NCBI GenBank assembly: GCA_039185015.1 | Contig: JBCDAU010000014.1 | Location: 66,384 to 130,383 of the forward strand | Source of the DNA: JBCBSZ01 sp039185015 | Lineage (GTDB): Bacteria > Actinomycetota > Acidimicrobiia > Acidimicrobiales > Poriferisodalaceae | Direction: 5' to 3' | Length of the DNA stretch: 64,000 nt | In this document: in pieces, positions 56,435 through 64,000 of the stretch | Layout: every line of letters starts with the position of its first letter | Position numbering within the stretch: the stretch's first letter is position 1 | Notes under the pieces: generated by a model | Databases searched by the model: none | Told to the model about the DNA's origin: nothing | What the model saw: the letters and a program-made list of their open reading frames with translations, nothing else | Translations under genes and position numbers: made by a program

Positions 56435-58678
56435 ATGAGGATGGTCGTCTGCGGGCGCGGTGCGGAGTCTCCGGTGGGGGCGATCCGATCCACGCTCGTG
56501 CGCAGCCTGGCCGCCGAGGGGCACGTCGTGAGCGGCTTCGACCCGTTGCACCACGGCAGCACACCGAACGAGCGAACCGCGCAGCTGAGCGCGCTGCTGG
56601 AGGGCGTCGCCGCCGAGATCTGTGTCGTCGTGCCGACGTCCGGCGACCTCGATCTGCAGGAGTTGCGGCGGTCCACGGCCGAGCTCCAGGTGCTGACCGT
56701 CGCGATGCACACGGTCACGACGTTCCCGGGTGCGCCGACGGCGCTCGTCGAGCTCGAGACGCATGCCCGAGCGTTCGACCTCGTCGCTGTGCCGCACGCC
56801 GATGCGGCGGCCGCCGGGCGCCCGTGGGTGCGCCACGGGCTCGTGGAGCTGCCGCCGGCCGTCTGTCCGGTCGCACTGGACGAGGCGCCGAGCGAGGCCA
56901 TCGACATCGCACCGATCGTCTGCGTCGGCGACGCCGATGCGGAGAACGCCCACATCCTCCGCTCGGTCGCCTCGACCGGTGTGGAGGTGCTGGTCATCGG
57001 TGACGGCTGGGACGACCACGCCGACCTCCGCCACCTGAGCCCGGGCCGGCCGGCCGCGCCCGAGCGGAGCGCGTTGCTCGCCGGTGCGACCATCGTCGTC
57101 GAGCTGCCGGCGACGGTGCAGGACCGCTCGCTCGCCGGCGTCGCCTTCGAGGAGACGATGCTGAGCCAGCCGGCGCTCGATGCCATGGCGCTGGGGACCC
57201 CGGTCGTCGCGCTCGACCGTCCCGGCATCGACGATCACGTCGAACGCGAGGTCGAGCTCGTGGTCGCCCGCAGCGCCGACGATCTCCCGGACCTGCTCCG
57301 TCTCGTGCTCTCCACGCCGGACCTCCTGGGCGCCGTCGGGTTGGCCGGTCAGCAGCGGCTCCGGGTCGAGCACCAGTGGCGACAGCGCTGGACGACGCTC
57401 TGGGACTGGTTCGGTGCCGACCAGCCGCTGGGCGCGGCGCCCTCGACGGCCGGCGTCTCGGTGATCGTCCCCGTCGACGAGGCGACGAGCGCCGACGCGC
57501 TCGCCCGCACCGCGTCGTCGGTGGCGGGCGGCGACGTCCGGGCGCGCGTGGTGCTCGTCGGGGATCCGGCAGCGCTCGACGCGGCCGCCGCGCACGACCT
57601 GGACGAGGCCGAGGGTGTGGAGGTCGTGTCGCTGTCCGCAGGCGACGACGAGCTGCGGATCCTCGCCGGCATGAGTTGGGCGCTGAGCGAGTACGTCACC
57701 GTCGTCCGACCCGGCGTCGAGATGCCGACCGGCCGACTGGAGGCGCAGGTCGCGGTGCTGGACGCCGAGCGGGAGCTCGACGTCGTGGCCGGTGCCGAGG
57801 AGGTCCCGGCCGCGTTCCACCGTTGGGACCTCGTCCGTCGGTGGTTGCTGGCCGGTGAGGCGCAGTTGGGCGGTGCGCTGGTGCGTCGCCGCGTGATGGT
57901 CGATCGCATCGGGACTGCCGTGCTCGGTGGTCGGGTGGACGCGGTCGTCGACAGCGTCCGCGCGCTCCGCTACCGGGCGATCGATCTGCCGGCGATCGAG
58001 ATCCCGGCTCCGGTCGCGATCGAGCCCGGCGACGTGCCGATCGGAGCGGCGTACCCGCAGTTCCGGCGGTGTGCCGACCCGCGACGGGCGCTGGGTGGTG
58101 CCTACGCGATGCTGGCGGCCGATCTCGCCGATCGCGATGCCGATGCTGCGATGGAGCTGGTCGCCCGTGCGCTCGACCAGCTCGACGACGGCCATCCCGT
58201 GCTGGAGGACATCGTGAGCGGACGAGGTGATCTGGCCTCGCTGGCGAGCGTCGCCGGAGAGCTGGGCCACGACCTCCGGGCCGTGGCACCCACCACCGAG
58301 GACCGCGTCTGGCACCAGAGCGGCGGCACGATCGCGAACCATCGTCTCGTGCTCGACATCGACTGGTCGTCGCCGGAGGCCGGCTTCGGTGTCCTCGCCG
58401 CCTACTGCCGACGGTTCGCCGCCGGCGAACCGGTCGAGCTGGCCCTGCTCGCGCCCAGCGCGTCCCTCGACGAGATGATCTCCCGCGTCGCGGCCTACCT
58501 CTCCGCCGAAGGCGTGGACGTCGAGGCCGCCGCCGACGTGACGATGATCGACGCCTACGAGCGGTACGACAGCGACCTCGTCGTGCGACTTCGCGGTCCC
58601 CATGCGGCCTCCCAGATCGCCGAAGCCGAGCAGTGGATGTCGGAGACGCGCGCAGAGCTCGATCTCGTCGCCGTCTGA
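56435..58678 (+). CDS. Glycosyltransferase-like protein, GT-B N-terminal plus degenerate GT2-like domain
   Basis: 747 aa. Residues ~1-330 resemble a CgeB/GT4-type GT-B fold: RMVVCGRGAESPVGAI at the start and QPALDAMALGTPVVALDRPG (~247-266) as the nucleotide-sugar site with its conserved Pro. Residues ~343-520 resemble a GT2 domain (GVSVIVPVDEATSADALART) but the DxD is not evident (TVVRPGVEM in its place), so it may be inactive. The C terminus (~560-747) is unassigned. Probably acts with the preceding glycosyltransferase in flagellin modification. GGAGGGAACCGAG lies 20-32 nt upstream of the ATG and AAAGGGATC closer. Expressed from a sigma-28-type promoter. Confidence 0.65.
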   Translation: MRMVVCGRGAESPVGAIRSTLVRSLAAEGHVVSGFDPLHHGSTPNERTAQLSALLEGVAAEICVVVPTSGDLDLQELRRSTAELQVLTVAMHTVTTFPGAPTALVELETHARAFDLVAVPHADAAAAGRPWVRHGLVELPPAVCPVALDEAPSEAIDIAPIVCVGDADAENAHILRSVASTGVEVLVIGDGWDDHADLRHLSPGRPAAPERSALLAGATIVVELPATVQDRSLAGVAFEETMLSQPALDAMALGTPVVALDRPGIDDHVEREVELVVARSADDLPDLLRLVLSTPDLLGAVGLAGQQRLRVEHQWRQRWTTLWDWFGADQPLGAAPSTAGVSVIVPVDEATSADALARTASSVAGGDVRARVVLVGDPAALDAAAAHDLDEAEGVEVVSLSAGDDELRILAGMSWALSEYVTVVRPGVEMPTGRLEAQVAVLDAERELDVVAGAEEVPAAFHRWDLVRRWLLAGEAQLGGALVRRRVMVDRIGTAVLGGRVDAVVDSVRALRYRAIDLPAIEIPAPVAIEPGDVPIGAAYPQFRRCADPRRALGGAYAMLAADLADRDADAAMELVARALDQLDDGHPVLEDIVSGRGDLASLASVAGELGHDLRAVAPTTEDRVWHQSGGTIANHRLVLDIDWSSPEAGFGVLAAYCRRFAAGEPVELALLAPSASLDEMISRVAAYLSAEGVDVEAAADVTMIDAYERYDSDLVVRLRGPHAASQIAEAEQWMSETRAELDLVAV

Positions 58679-58700
58679 GGGCCGCCTCCTCCCCGATCCC

Positions 58701-58728
58701 TTGACGCCCGACCGCTTTCGGTCGATGG
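58701..58728 (+). promoter_or_regulatory. Sigma-28-type promoter of the HDOD gene
   Basis: TTGA at 58701-58704 and GTCGATGG at 58721-58728, spacer 16 nt, 54 nt upstream of the GTG at 58783. Confidence 0.5.
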
Positions 58729-58782
58729 ACGAGGAGGGTCGCTGCCCCGTTGGCGGGGTCCGGCCCGGGAGGATCCGAGGAC

Positions 58783-59610
58783 GTGACCACCGCGACGGTC
58801 GAACAGCTGGTCAGGCAGCTCCAACGCCTGCCGGCCCATCGCGCCAGCGCGACGCGTGTCCTCCGACTCGTCGACGATCCGCAGTCGTCAGCGGCGGATC
58901 TGGGATCGGCGATCTCGACGGACCCGTCGATGACCGCCCGGCTCCTCAAGATGGCCAACTCCGCGGCCATGGCACGGCAGGTGCCGGTGAGCACCGTCGC
59001 CGAGGCGGTCACCGTCCTCGGCTACTCCGTCGTCCGCTCGCTGGCGGTGAGCTGGGCGGCCGGTCTGTTCGACGGCGGGCCCCGGGCCCTTCCGAAGGGC
59101 TACTGGCAGCACTCGATCGTCGTCGCGAGCGGTGCGGTGCGACTCGGTGAGCTCCTGGGCGTGCCCAGCGGCGCGGCCTACAGCGCCGGACTGCTCCACG
59201 ACCTCGGCCAGCCGCTCCTCCTGCGCTTCGATCCGTCCCGGTACCGGCGCCTGCTCCGCGAGGAGACGATCGACACGCCGAAGCAGTGCGAGCGCGAGCG
59301 GGTCGCCTACGGCCACGATCACGCCGAGGTCGGTGCGCTCGTGCTCCGGAGCTGGGCGCTCCCCGACGACCTGGTCGACGCGGTGGCGAACCACCACCGC
59401 TCGATGACGCCGGAGGACCCGCCGCTGCGTCGTGCCGTCGCGCTGGCCGAGCTCGTCGCGCAGCACGCGAGGACCGCAGCGGCTCCCGAACCCGAGGCGC
59501 TCGAACGCCTCGAGATGGACATGGCTCGCGCCGGACTGCCCCGCGTCTCGGCAGAGAACCTCCTCGACGACCTCCGCACCGACGTCGCCGACACCGCCCT
59601 CGCGATGTAG
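58783..59610 (+). CDS. HDOD domain protein
   Basis: 275 aa from the GTG at 58783 (GAGGAC adjacent; a TTG at 58750 is a poorer choice). HDOD signature: LQRLPAHRASATRVLRLVDD, LGSAISTDPSMTARLLKMAN, TVAEAVTVLGYSVVRSLAVS, then an HD-like GLLHDLGQPLLL and DHAEVGALVLRSWALPDDLV followed by ANHH. HDOD proteins are non-enzymatic relatives of HD-GYP proteins that tune motility and c-di-GMP responses. The His/Asp are partly retained here (LLHDLG, NHH), so phosphodiesterase activity is not excluded. Preceded by a sigma-28-type motif. Confidence 0.85.
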   Translation: MTTATVEQLVRQLQRLPAHRASATRVLRLVDDPQSSAADLGSAISTDPSMTARLLKMANSAAMARQVPVSTVAEAVTVLGYSVVRSLAVSWAAGLFDGGPRALPKGYWQHSIVVASGAVRLGELLGVPSGAAYSAGLLHDLGQPLLLRFDPSRYRRLLREETIDTPKQCERERVAYGHDHAEVGALVLRSWALPDDLVDAVANHHRSMTPEDPPLRRAVALAELVAQHARTAAAPEPEALERLEMDMARAGLPRVSAENLLDDLRTDVADTALAM

Positions 59611-59616
59611 ATCCCC

Positions 59617-59681
59617 GGCTGGGGCCCCGGAGCCCCAGCCTCCTCCCGGTGTCCTCGCCCTGTCGGGCTGCGACCCGGGCC
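59617..59681 (+). repeat. Dispersed two-hairpin repeat, single copy
   Basis: First stem GGCTGGGGC/GCCCCAGCC (59617-59625 with 59632-59640, nine bp, loop CCCGGA), second GCCC-TGTC-GGGC (59657-59668). It sits between the convergent HDOD and flavin oxidoreductase genes, so it may also terminate transcription. Confidence 0.8.
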
Positions 59682-59701
59682 GTACCGGTCTCAGGCGGGA
59701 G

Positions 59702-60853
59702 TCAGAGCAGGGGCAGGACCTGCTCGGCGAAGCGGTGGAGCTGCTCGTCGGACTCCTCGTACGGGTCGCCGAGCATGTTCGGGAAGATCGTGAGGTTCTC
59801 GAGCCCGCCGAACAGGTCGCGGTACTCGGCGAGCCCCTCGGCGACGTCCTCCGGGGTGCCGACCAGCCAGGTCTTGTTCTCCAGCGACTCCTCGAGCGTC
59901 GGGATCAGTCCCGGCGCCGCCGGCTTGCCGCCCTCCCCCATGTAGCCGCGACTCCAGCCGTAGGGGCCGAGGAACTTCCAGAACTCGTCGTGGCCGGGCC
60001 GGACCTTCTCGATCGCCTGCTCCCGGGAGTCCTCGACCCGCACCGAGAGCACGATCATGCGCTTCTCGTGCGGTTCCAGCACGACGTCGTGAGCCTTCTC
60101 GTAGAGCTCGCCGTAGTTGTCCCACATCCGCTTCATGAACGAGTGGTGCTGGAGCCAGAAGACGGCACCGAAGCCCCGCTCGGGCACCGCTGCCATCGTG
60201 GGCGGGGAGGTGACGGGCTGCCAGATCTCGTACGGGTGCGCCGGCCGAGGGATCAGCGTCATGTCCTCCACGAAGCCGCCGCGGTCGGGGATGCCGGGCG
60301 GCGGGAACTGGTAGATGTCGCCCTGGTAGGAGAAGCGCTCCTTGTCGAGCGCGAGCTGGATCACGTCCATCGCCTCGGCGAACTGGGCCCGGTTGTGCTC
60401 GTCGGCGCTCTGGCTGTCGGGGTTGTCGAAGCTGCCGATCTTGGTGCCGAGCGCCTCGGCCTCACGGGGCACGGTGCCTCGCCCCACGCCGAGGATGCCC
60501 CGGCCGCCGGAGATGTTGTGCAGGATCGAGAAGTCCTCTGCGAGACGCAGCGGGTGCCACTGGCCGACGACGTTGAACATCGTGCCGATGCGGAGGCGCT
60601 CGGTGCGCTCCGCCAGGATCGCCCCGAACATGAGGCCGTTCGGGCAGACCTCGTAGCCCTCGTACTGGAAGTGATGCTCGGTGAGCCAGAAGCTGTCGTA
60701 GCCCAGCTGCTCGGCCAGCACGCCGGTGTCGAGCAGGCGCTCCATCGCCCCCCAGAACTCCTTCTGGCCGTAGCGCCGGTCGGTCGGGGCCGGCGCACCC
60801 GCGCCCCGGTCGGGCATCTCGACGCCACCGAAGTAGAAGACTCCGACCTTCAC
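59702..60853 (-). CDS. LLM-class flavin-dependent oxidoreductase (luciferase-like, probably F420- or FMN-linked)
   Basis: 383 aa from the GTG at 60853, with GGGGAGGAA seven nt upstream; longer frames upstream are antisense to the next gene. TIM-barrel luciferase-like monooxygenase: KVGVFYFGG, AEQLGYDSFWLTEHHF, PNGLMFGAILAERTERLRIG, HPLRLAEDFSILHNISGGRG, ILGVGRGTVPREAEALG and VGTPEDVAEGLAEYRD. The family uses reduced FMN or F420; the substrate is unknown. Bacteria of this type often have many paralogues. No connection to motility. Confidence 0.85.
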   Translation of the reverse strand: MKVGVFYFGGVEMPDRGAGAPAPTDRRYGQKEFWGAMERLLDTGVLAEQLGYDSFWLTEHHFQYEGYEVCPNGLMFGAILAERTERLRIGTMFNVVGQWHPLRLAEDFSILHNISGGRGILGVGRGTVPREAEALGTKIGSFDNPDSQSADEHNRAQFAEAMDVIQLALDKERFSYQGDIYQFPPPGIPDRGGFVEDMTLIPRPAHPYEIWQPVTSPPTMAAVPERGFGAVFWLQHHSFMKRMWDNYGELYEKAHDVVLEPHEKRMIVLSVRVEDSREQAIEKVRPGHDEFWKFLGPYGWSRGYMGEGGKPAAPGLIPTLEESLENKTWLVGTPEDVAEGLAEYRDLFGGLENLTIFPNMLGDPYEESDEQLHRFAEQVLPLL

Positions 60854-60976
60854 GGCGTTTCCTCCCCAGATCGCCTGAGTGGGCGATCGTAGTGGGCGGC
60901 CGTGCGGCCTGGTCAGTCGTCGTCGGCCGCGAGGGCGACGCTTCATCGTCCCGTCACACGGCCGACCGGACTGGAC

Positions 60977-63900
60977 GTGCGAAGAGTCTTGATCGCCGGC
61001 GCCCTGGTCGTCGCGGCGCTCGTCCCCGGTGCTCCGGCGACGGCGGCCCTCCAGGCGGCCGAGCTGGTCACCGGTGTCGGTGGCACCCCCGGCAACCTCG
61101 ACAGCGGGGGAGCCGCCGTCTCGGCCGACGGTCGCTTCGTCGCGTTCCATTCCCGGAGCTCCAACCTGGTCTCGGGCGACTTCGCCGGCCACGACGACGT
61201 CTTCGTGCTCGACCGCCTGACCTCGACCATGTCGCTGGTGAGTCGCAGCACCTCCGGCACCCCCGGCGATGCCGACTCGCTCAACCCGGCGATCAGCGAC
61301 GACGGCCGCTTCATCGCCTTCCAGTCCGACGCCACCGACCTCGTGGTCGGCGACACCAACGACGAGACCGACGTCTTCGTCCACGACCGGATCACCGGGA
61401 CGACGACCCGGGTGTCACAGGCATCCGGTGGGGTCGACGCCGACGACGGCTCGGGAGTGGCCTCGATCTCCGGGGACGGTCGCTATGTCGCCTTCGAGTC
61501 GGCGGCGACGAACCTGACGGACGGCGACGACAACGATGCGCTGGACGTCTTCGTCGCCGATCGGACCGACGGCTCGATCCGCCTGGCGAGCGTGTCGATC
61601 GGCGGCGGGCCCGGTGACTCGGACTCGTTCGCCCCGTCGCTGTCGCGCGACGGGCGCTACGTGGCGTTCTCGACCTTCGCCGCCGACCTGTTCGACGGAG
61701 ACGACAACGCTGAGTACGACATCGTCCTGCGCGACCTCACGGGCGGCTCGACCCGCCGGGTGAGCGTCGGCGACACGGGCGGCCCGCTCCCGGGCGATGC
61801 CTTCGATCCGGCGGTGGACGGCGATGCCTCGCACGTCGCGTTCCGCGTCACCGGCGTGGACGGTGGCGTCCGGTTCACCGACGTCCGCGTCTGGCGAGCT
61901 GCGACCGGTCGGAGCGAGCTCGTCTCGGTGTCGACCTTCGGCGGCCCGGCCAACGCGCCGTCGCTCGGTCCGACGATCAGCGCCGACGGCGACTTCGTGG
62001 CCTTCCACTCGCTCGCCAGCGACCTCGTCGCGGGCGATGTCGAGGGCCAGCTGGACGTGTTCGTGCGGGATCTCGCTTCGGGGACGACCACACGCGTGTC
62101 CGAGGGTGAGGAGCGCGGCGGCGACGAGCGCTCGTTGAACGCGTCGCTGAGCCGCGACGGTTCGGTCGTGGCGTTCGAGTCCGACGCCGAGGACCTGGTC
62201 GATGGCGCGTCGAACGGCGTGCGGCACGTCTTCCTCCGAGAGGGCGTCACCGATGGCGCCCCCGACGTCGCTCCGCCCGAGGTCGTCGCGCTCGATCTGA
62301 CGCCGAGGGTCGTCGACGTGGCCGCCGCGGAGCAGATCCGGTCCGTGACCGTGACCGTCCGTCTCGCCGATCGCACGGGAGCACTCCCGCCGACGTTGCT
62401 GCTGTTCGACACGCTGACCGGTGCCACGACGGCCTCGGTCTCGGCGACCCTGGCGAGCGGCACCGCCAACGACGGCACGTGGACCGCGGTGCTGACGCTG
62501 CCCGACGATCTGGACCCCGGCCTCTGGCGGCTGCGGCTGCTCGACCTGCGCGACGGCATCGGCAACTCGTCGCCGCCGATCACCCCGGACCGGTTCGCGA
62601 CCGACGTCGTGGTCGTCGACGGGTCTGCCGACGTCACGCCACCAGAGGCGGTGTCCTTCGGTATCGACCCGTCGACGGTGCAGACCGAGATCGGCGGAAC
62701 GGTCTCGTTCCGACTGCGGGCGCGCGACGCGTCCGGTGTGGTGGCTCCGGAGATCGAGGTCGTCCCGCCGATCTCCGGCACCTCGCTCGGCCCCGTGACG
62801 ATGGCGCTGGCATCGGGCGACGCGACCGACGGCGAGTGGCTGGCCACCCTCGACGTGCCGCCCGGTGCGAGCATCGGCAACTGGACCGTCGTCGTCGACT
62901 CGCTGCTCGATGGCGCCGGCAACCTCGGTGCCGCGGGCCCGCCCCCGGGCCTTCCCAGCACGCTGTTCGTGGTCGAGGGCGGTGGCGTCCCTGATGGCGG
63001 GACCAGCAGCCCGCCCGGCGACGACGCTGTTCCGGGTGACGGTGACACGGGCGGTACGCCGGGGGACGGCAGCACCGGGGGCACCCCGGGCGGTGACGGC
63101 ACGCCGGGCGGAGGGGTCGGCACCGGTGGCGCCCCCGGCGACGGGAGCACCGGTGGATCGCCGGGGAGCGGCGATCCGGCCTCGCCCGACGGCGGCGCGC
63201 CGATCGACGGCGACGCCGGCTCGGTCGCGCTCGTCAACGGGTACTGGATGCTCGGGAACAACGGCAACGTCCATCGCTTCGGCGACGCCGCGTTCCACGG
63301 TGGGGCGCGGGCCGCGGTCGAGGGCGCGGAGGCGCGGGCGGTCGACATCGAACCGACGCCGTCCGGCGACGGGTACTGGATCCTGGACGACGACGGCGAG
63401 GTCCACGCCTTCGGTGACGCGACCGACCTCGGCGATGTGGTCGACTCGCTGCCCGACGGGGAGCGCGCCGCATCGCTCTCGGCCACTCCGACCGGCGACG
63501 GCTACTGGGTGTTCACCGACCGGGGCCGAACGCTCGGCTTCGGGCTGGCCGAGTTCTTCGGCGACGTGTCGCACCTGACGTTGAACGGTCCGGTGATCGA
63601 CTCGGTCGCGACGCCCACCGGTCTCGGCTACTACCTCGTCGCCTCGGACGGCGGCATCTTCGCCTTCGGTGACGCCGAGTTCCGTGGATCGATGGGCGGC
63701 GTGCCGCTGAACCAACCGGTCGTGGGTCTCGCTCCCACACCGGACAACACCGGTTACTGGCTCGTCGCGGCCGACGGTGGTGTGTTCGCCTTCGACGCCG
63801 ACTTCCGCGGCTCGATGGGCAGCACGCTCCTCAACGCCCCGGTGAGCGGGATGGTGGCCTACGGAGACGGGTACCTCCTGGTGGCGACCGACGGCGGCAT

Positions 63901-63991
63901 CTTCTCGTTCTCCGATCGCGGCTTCGACGGCTCGCTCGGCGCCAACCCGCCGAACTACCCGATCGTCGCGGTCGCCCCACTCCCGGGATGA
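60977..63991 (+). CDS. Large secreted beta-propeller and Gly-Tyr-Trp repeat protein
   Basis: 1004 aa from GTG 60977, which starts a signal peptide (RRVLIAGALVVAALVPGAPA, cleavage after ATA). Residues ~30-410 hold about seven PD40/TolB-like blades, each reading S.DGRxVAFxS...L..GD....DVFV.D...G. Two beta-sandwich-like domains follow (~430-670), then a Gly/Pro/Thr linker, then six C-terminal ~50-residue repeats with G-Y-W-(L/V)...DG.(V/I).(A/R)FGDA.F.GS (~755-1000). The last repeat ends the protein. Such repeats occur in secreted proteins of Acidimicrobiia; function unknown. An upstream GTG at 60902 would precede the signal peptide and is rejected. Confidence 0.85.
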   Translation: MRRVLIAGALVVAALVPGAPATAALQAAELVTGVGGTPGNLDSGGAAVSADGRFVAFHSRSSNLVSGDFAGHDDVFVLDRLTSTMSLVSRSTSGTPGDADSLNPAISDDGRFIAFQSDATDLVVGDTNDETDVFVHDRITGTTTRVSQASGGVDADDGSGVASISGDGRYVAFESAATNLTDGDDNDALDVFVADRTDGSIRLASVSIGGGPGDSDSFAPSLSRDGRYVAFSTFAADLFDGDDNAEYDIVLRDLTGGSTRRVSVGDTGGPLPGDAFDPAVDGDASHVAFRVTGVDGGVRFTDVRVWRAATGRSELVSVSTFGGPANAPSLGPTISADGDFVAFHSLASDLVAGDVEGQLDVFVRDLASGTTTRVSEGEERGGDERSLNASLSRDGSVVAFESDAEDLVDGASNGVRHVFLREGVTDGAPDVAPPEVVALDLTPRVVDVAAAEQIRSVTVTVRLADRTGALPPTLLLFDTLTGATTASVSATLASGTANDGTWTAVLTLPDDLDPGLWRLRLLDLRDGIGNSSPPITPDRFATDVVVVDGSADVTPPEAVSFGIDPSTVQTEIGGTVSFRLRARDASGVVAPEIEVVPPISGTSLGPVTMALASGDATDGEWLATLDVPPGASIGNWTVVVDSLLDGAGNLGAAGPPPGLPSTLFVVEGGGVPDGGTSSPPGDDAVPGDGDTGGTPGDGSTGGTPGGDGTPGGGVGTGGAPGDGSTGGSPGSGDPASPDGGAPIDGDAGSVALVNGYWMLGNNGNVHRFGDAAFHGGARAAVEGAEARAVDIEPTPSGDGYWILDDDGEVHAFGDATDLGDVVDSLPDGERAASLSATPTGDGYWVFTDRGRTLGFGLAEFFGDVSHLTLNGPVIDSVATPTGLGYYLVASDGGIFAFGDAEFRGSMGGVPLNQPVVGLAPTPDNTGYWLVAADGGVFAFDADFRGSMGSTLLNAPVSGMVAYGDGYLLVATDGGIFSFSDRGFDGSLGANPPNYPIVAVAPLPG

Positions 63992-64000
63992 GTGTCAAGA

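Noticed and set aside
59702..61384. 560 aa form of the flavin oxidoreductase
   Set aside because: The extra N-terminal part lies antisense to the secreted propeller gene; GTG 60853 has a strong ribosome binding site and starts the family domain.
1..64000. tRNA, rRNA, insertion sequences or phage genes
   Set aside because: I looked for conserved tRNA arms, rRNA stretches, transposase or integrase motifs and att-like repeats and saw none; composition is uniform throughout.

Overview
The window comes from a high-GC Gram-positive bacterium, most likely an actinobacterium of class Acidimicrobiia (an Ilumatobacter/Iamia-type organism). The clues are GC-rich third codon positions, many GTG starts, an F420-type LLM flavoprotein, an actinobacterial Lgt signature, a CtpE-like P-type ATPase, and a secreted protein carrying the Gly-Tyr-Trp 'FGDA' repeats I associate with Acidimicrobiia. 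The taxonomic call is inference; nothing here is a direct marker.

Almost the whole window is one flagellar and chemotaxis island. Left edge: the end of a siderophore-binding protein, a FliA-type sigma factor, a FlgN-like helical protein, a P-type ATPase and lgt. Rightward operons follow. (A) flgB-flgC-fliE-40 aa peptide-fliI-fliJ-lytic transglycosylase-fliK-flgD-flgE, 6588-13687. (B) flbD-motA-motB-fliL, 14107-16790. (C) fliM-fliY-fliO-fliP-fliQ-fliR, 16899-21378. (D) cheW-cheB-cheR-cheA-cheC-cheD, 21448-27342. (E) flhB-flhA-FlhF-like-small membrane protein, 27515-32597. The middle holds an HD-GYP protein and a second FliA-type sigma factor (leftward), two small helical proteins, a Ser/Thr kinase and a chemoreceptor (rightward). 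The right half is mostly leftward: flgN-flgK-flgL-fliW-csrA, fliF-fliG-fliH, fliD-FliT-like, and four short flagellin genes with fliS. It is followed by rightward genes for two glycosyltransferase-like proteins and an HDOD protein. A flavin oxidoreductase and a large secreted repeat protein close the window.

Two regulatory layers can be read directly. First, a promoter-like motif, TT(G/C/A/T)N-15 nt-G(T/C)CGAC, precedes nearly every flagellar transcription unit, the chemoreceptor, the che operon and both glycosyltransferase-like genes, so these probably form one sigma-28-type regulon. Second, the leaders of flagellins 2, 3 and 4 each carry a hairpin with GGA in its loop plus a second GGA at the ribosome binding site, matching the CsrA consensus CANGGANG (flagellin 1 is a weaker case). 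csrA and fliW lie in the same island, which suggests Bacillus hag-like translational control.

Oddities worth follow-up: the FliM N-terminal CheY-binding peptide recurs as a free 40 aa protein and at the N terminus of FliI; a FlhF homologue without a P-loop; FlhB with NPVR instead of NPTH; CheA with two P2 domains; three FlgN-family proteins; a GGDEF-like protein that lost its active site but keeps the RxxD site; and a dispersed two-hairpin repeat with compensatory changes. No cheY, flgF/flgG, flhG or flgM was found, so the system must be completed elsewhere in the genome.
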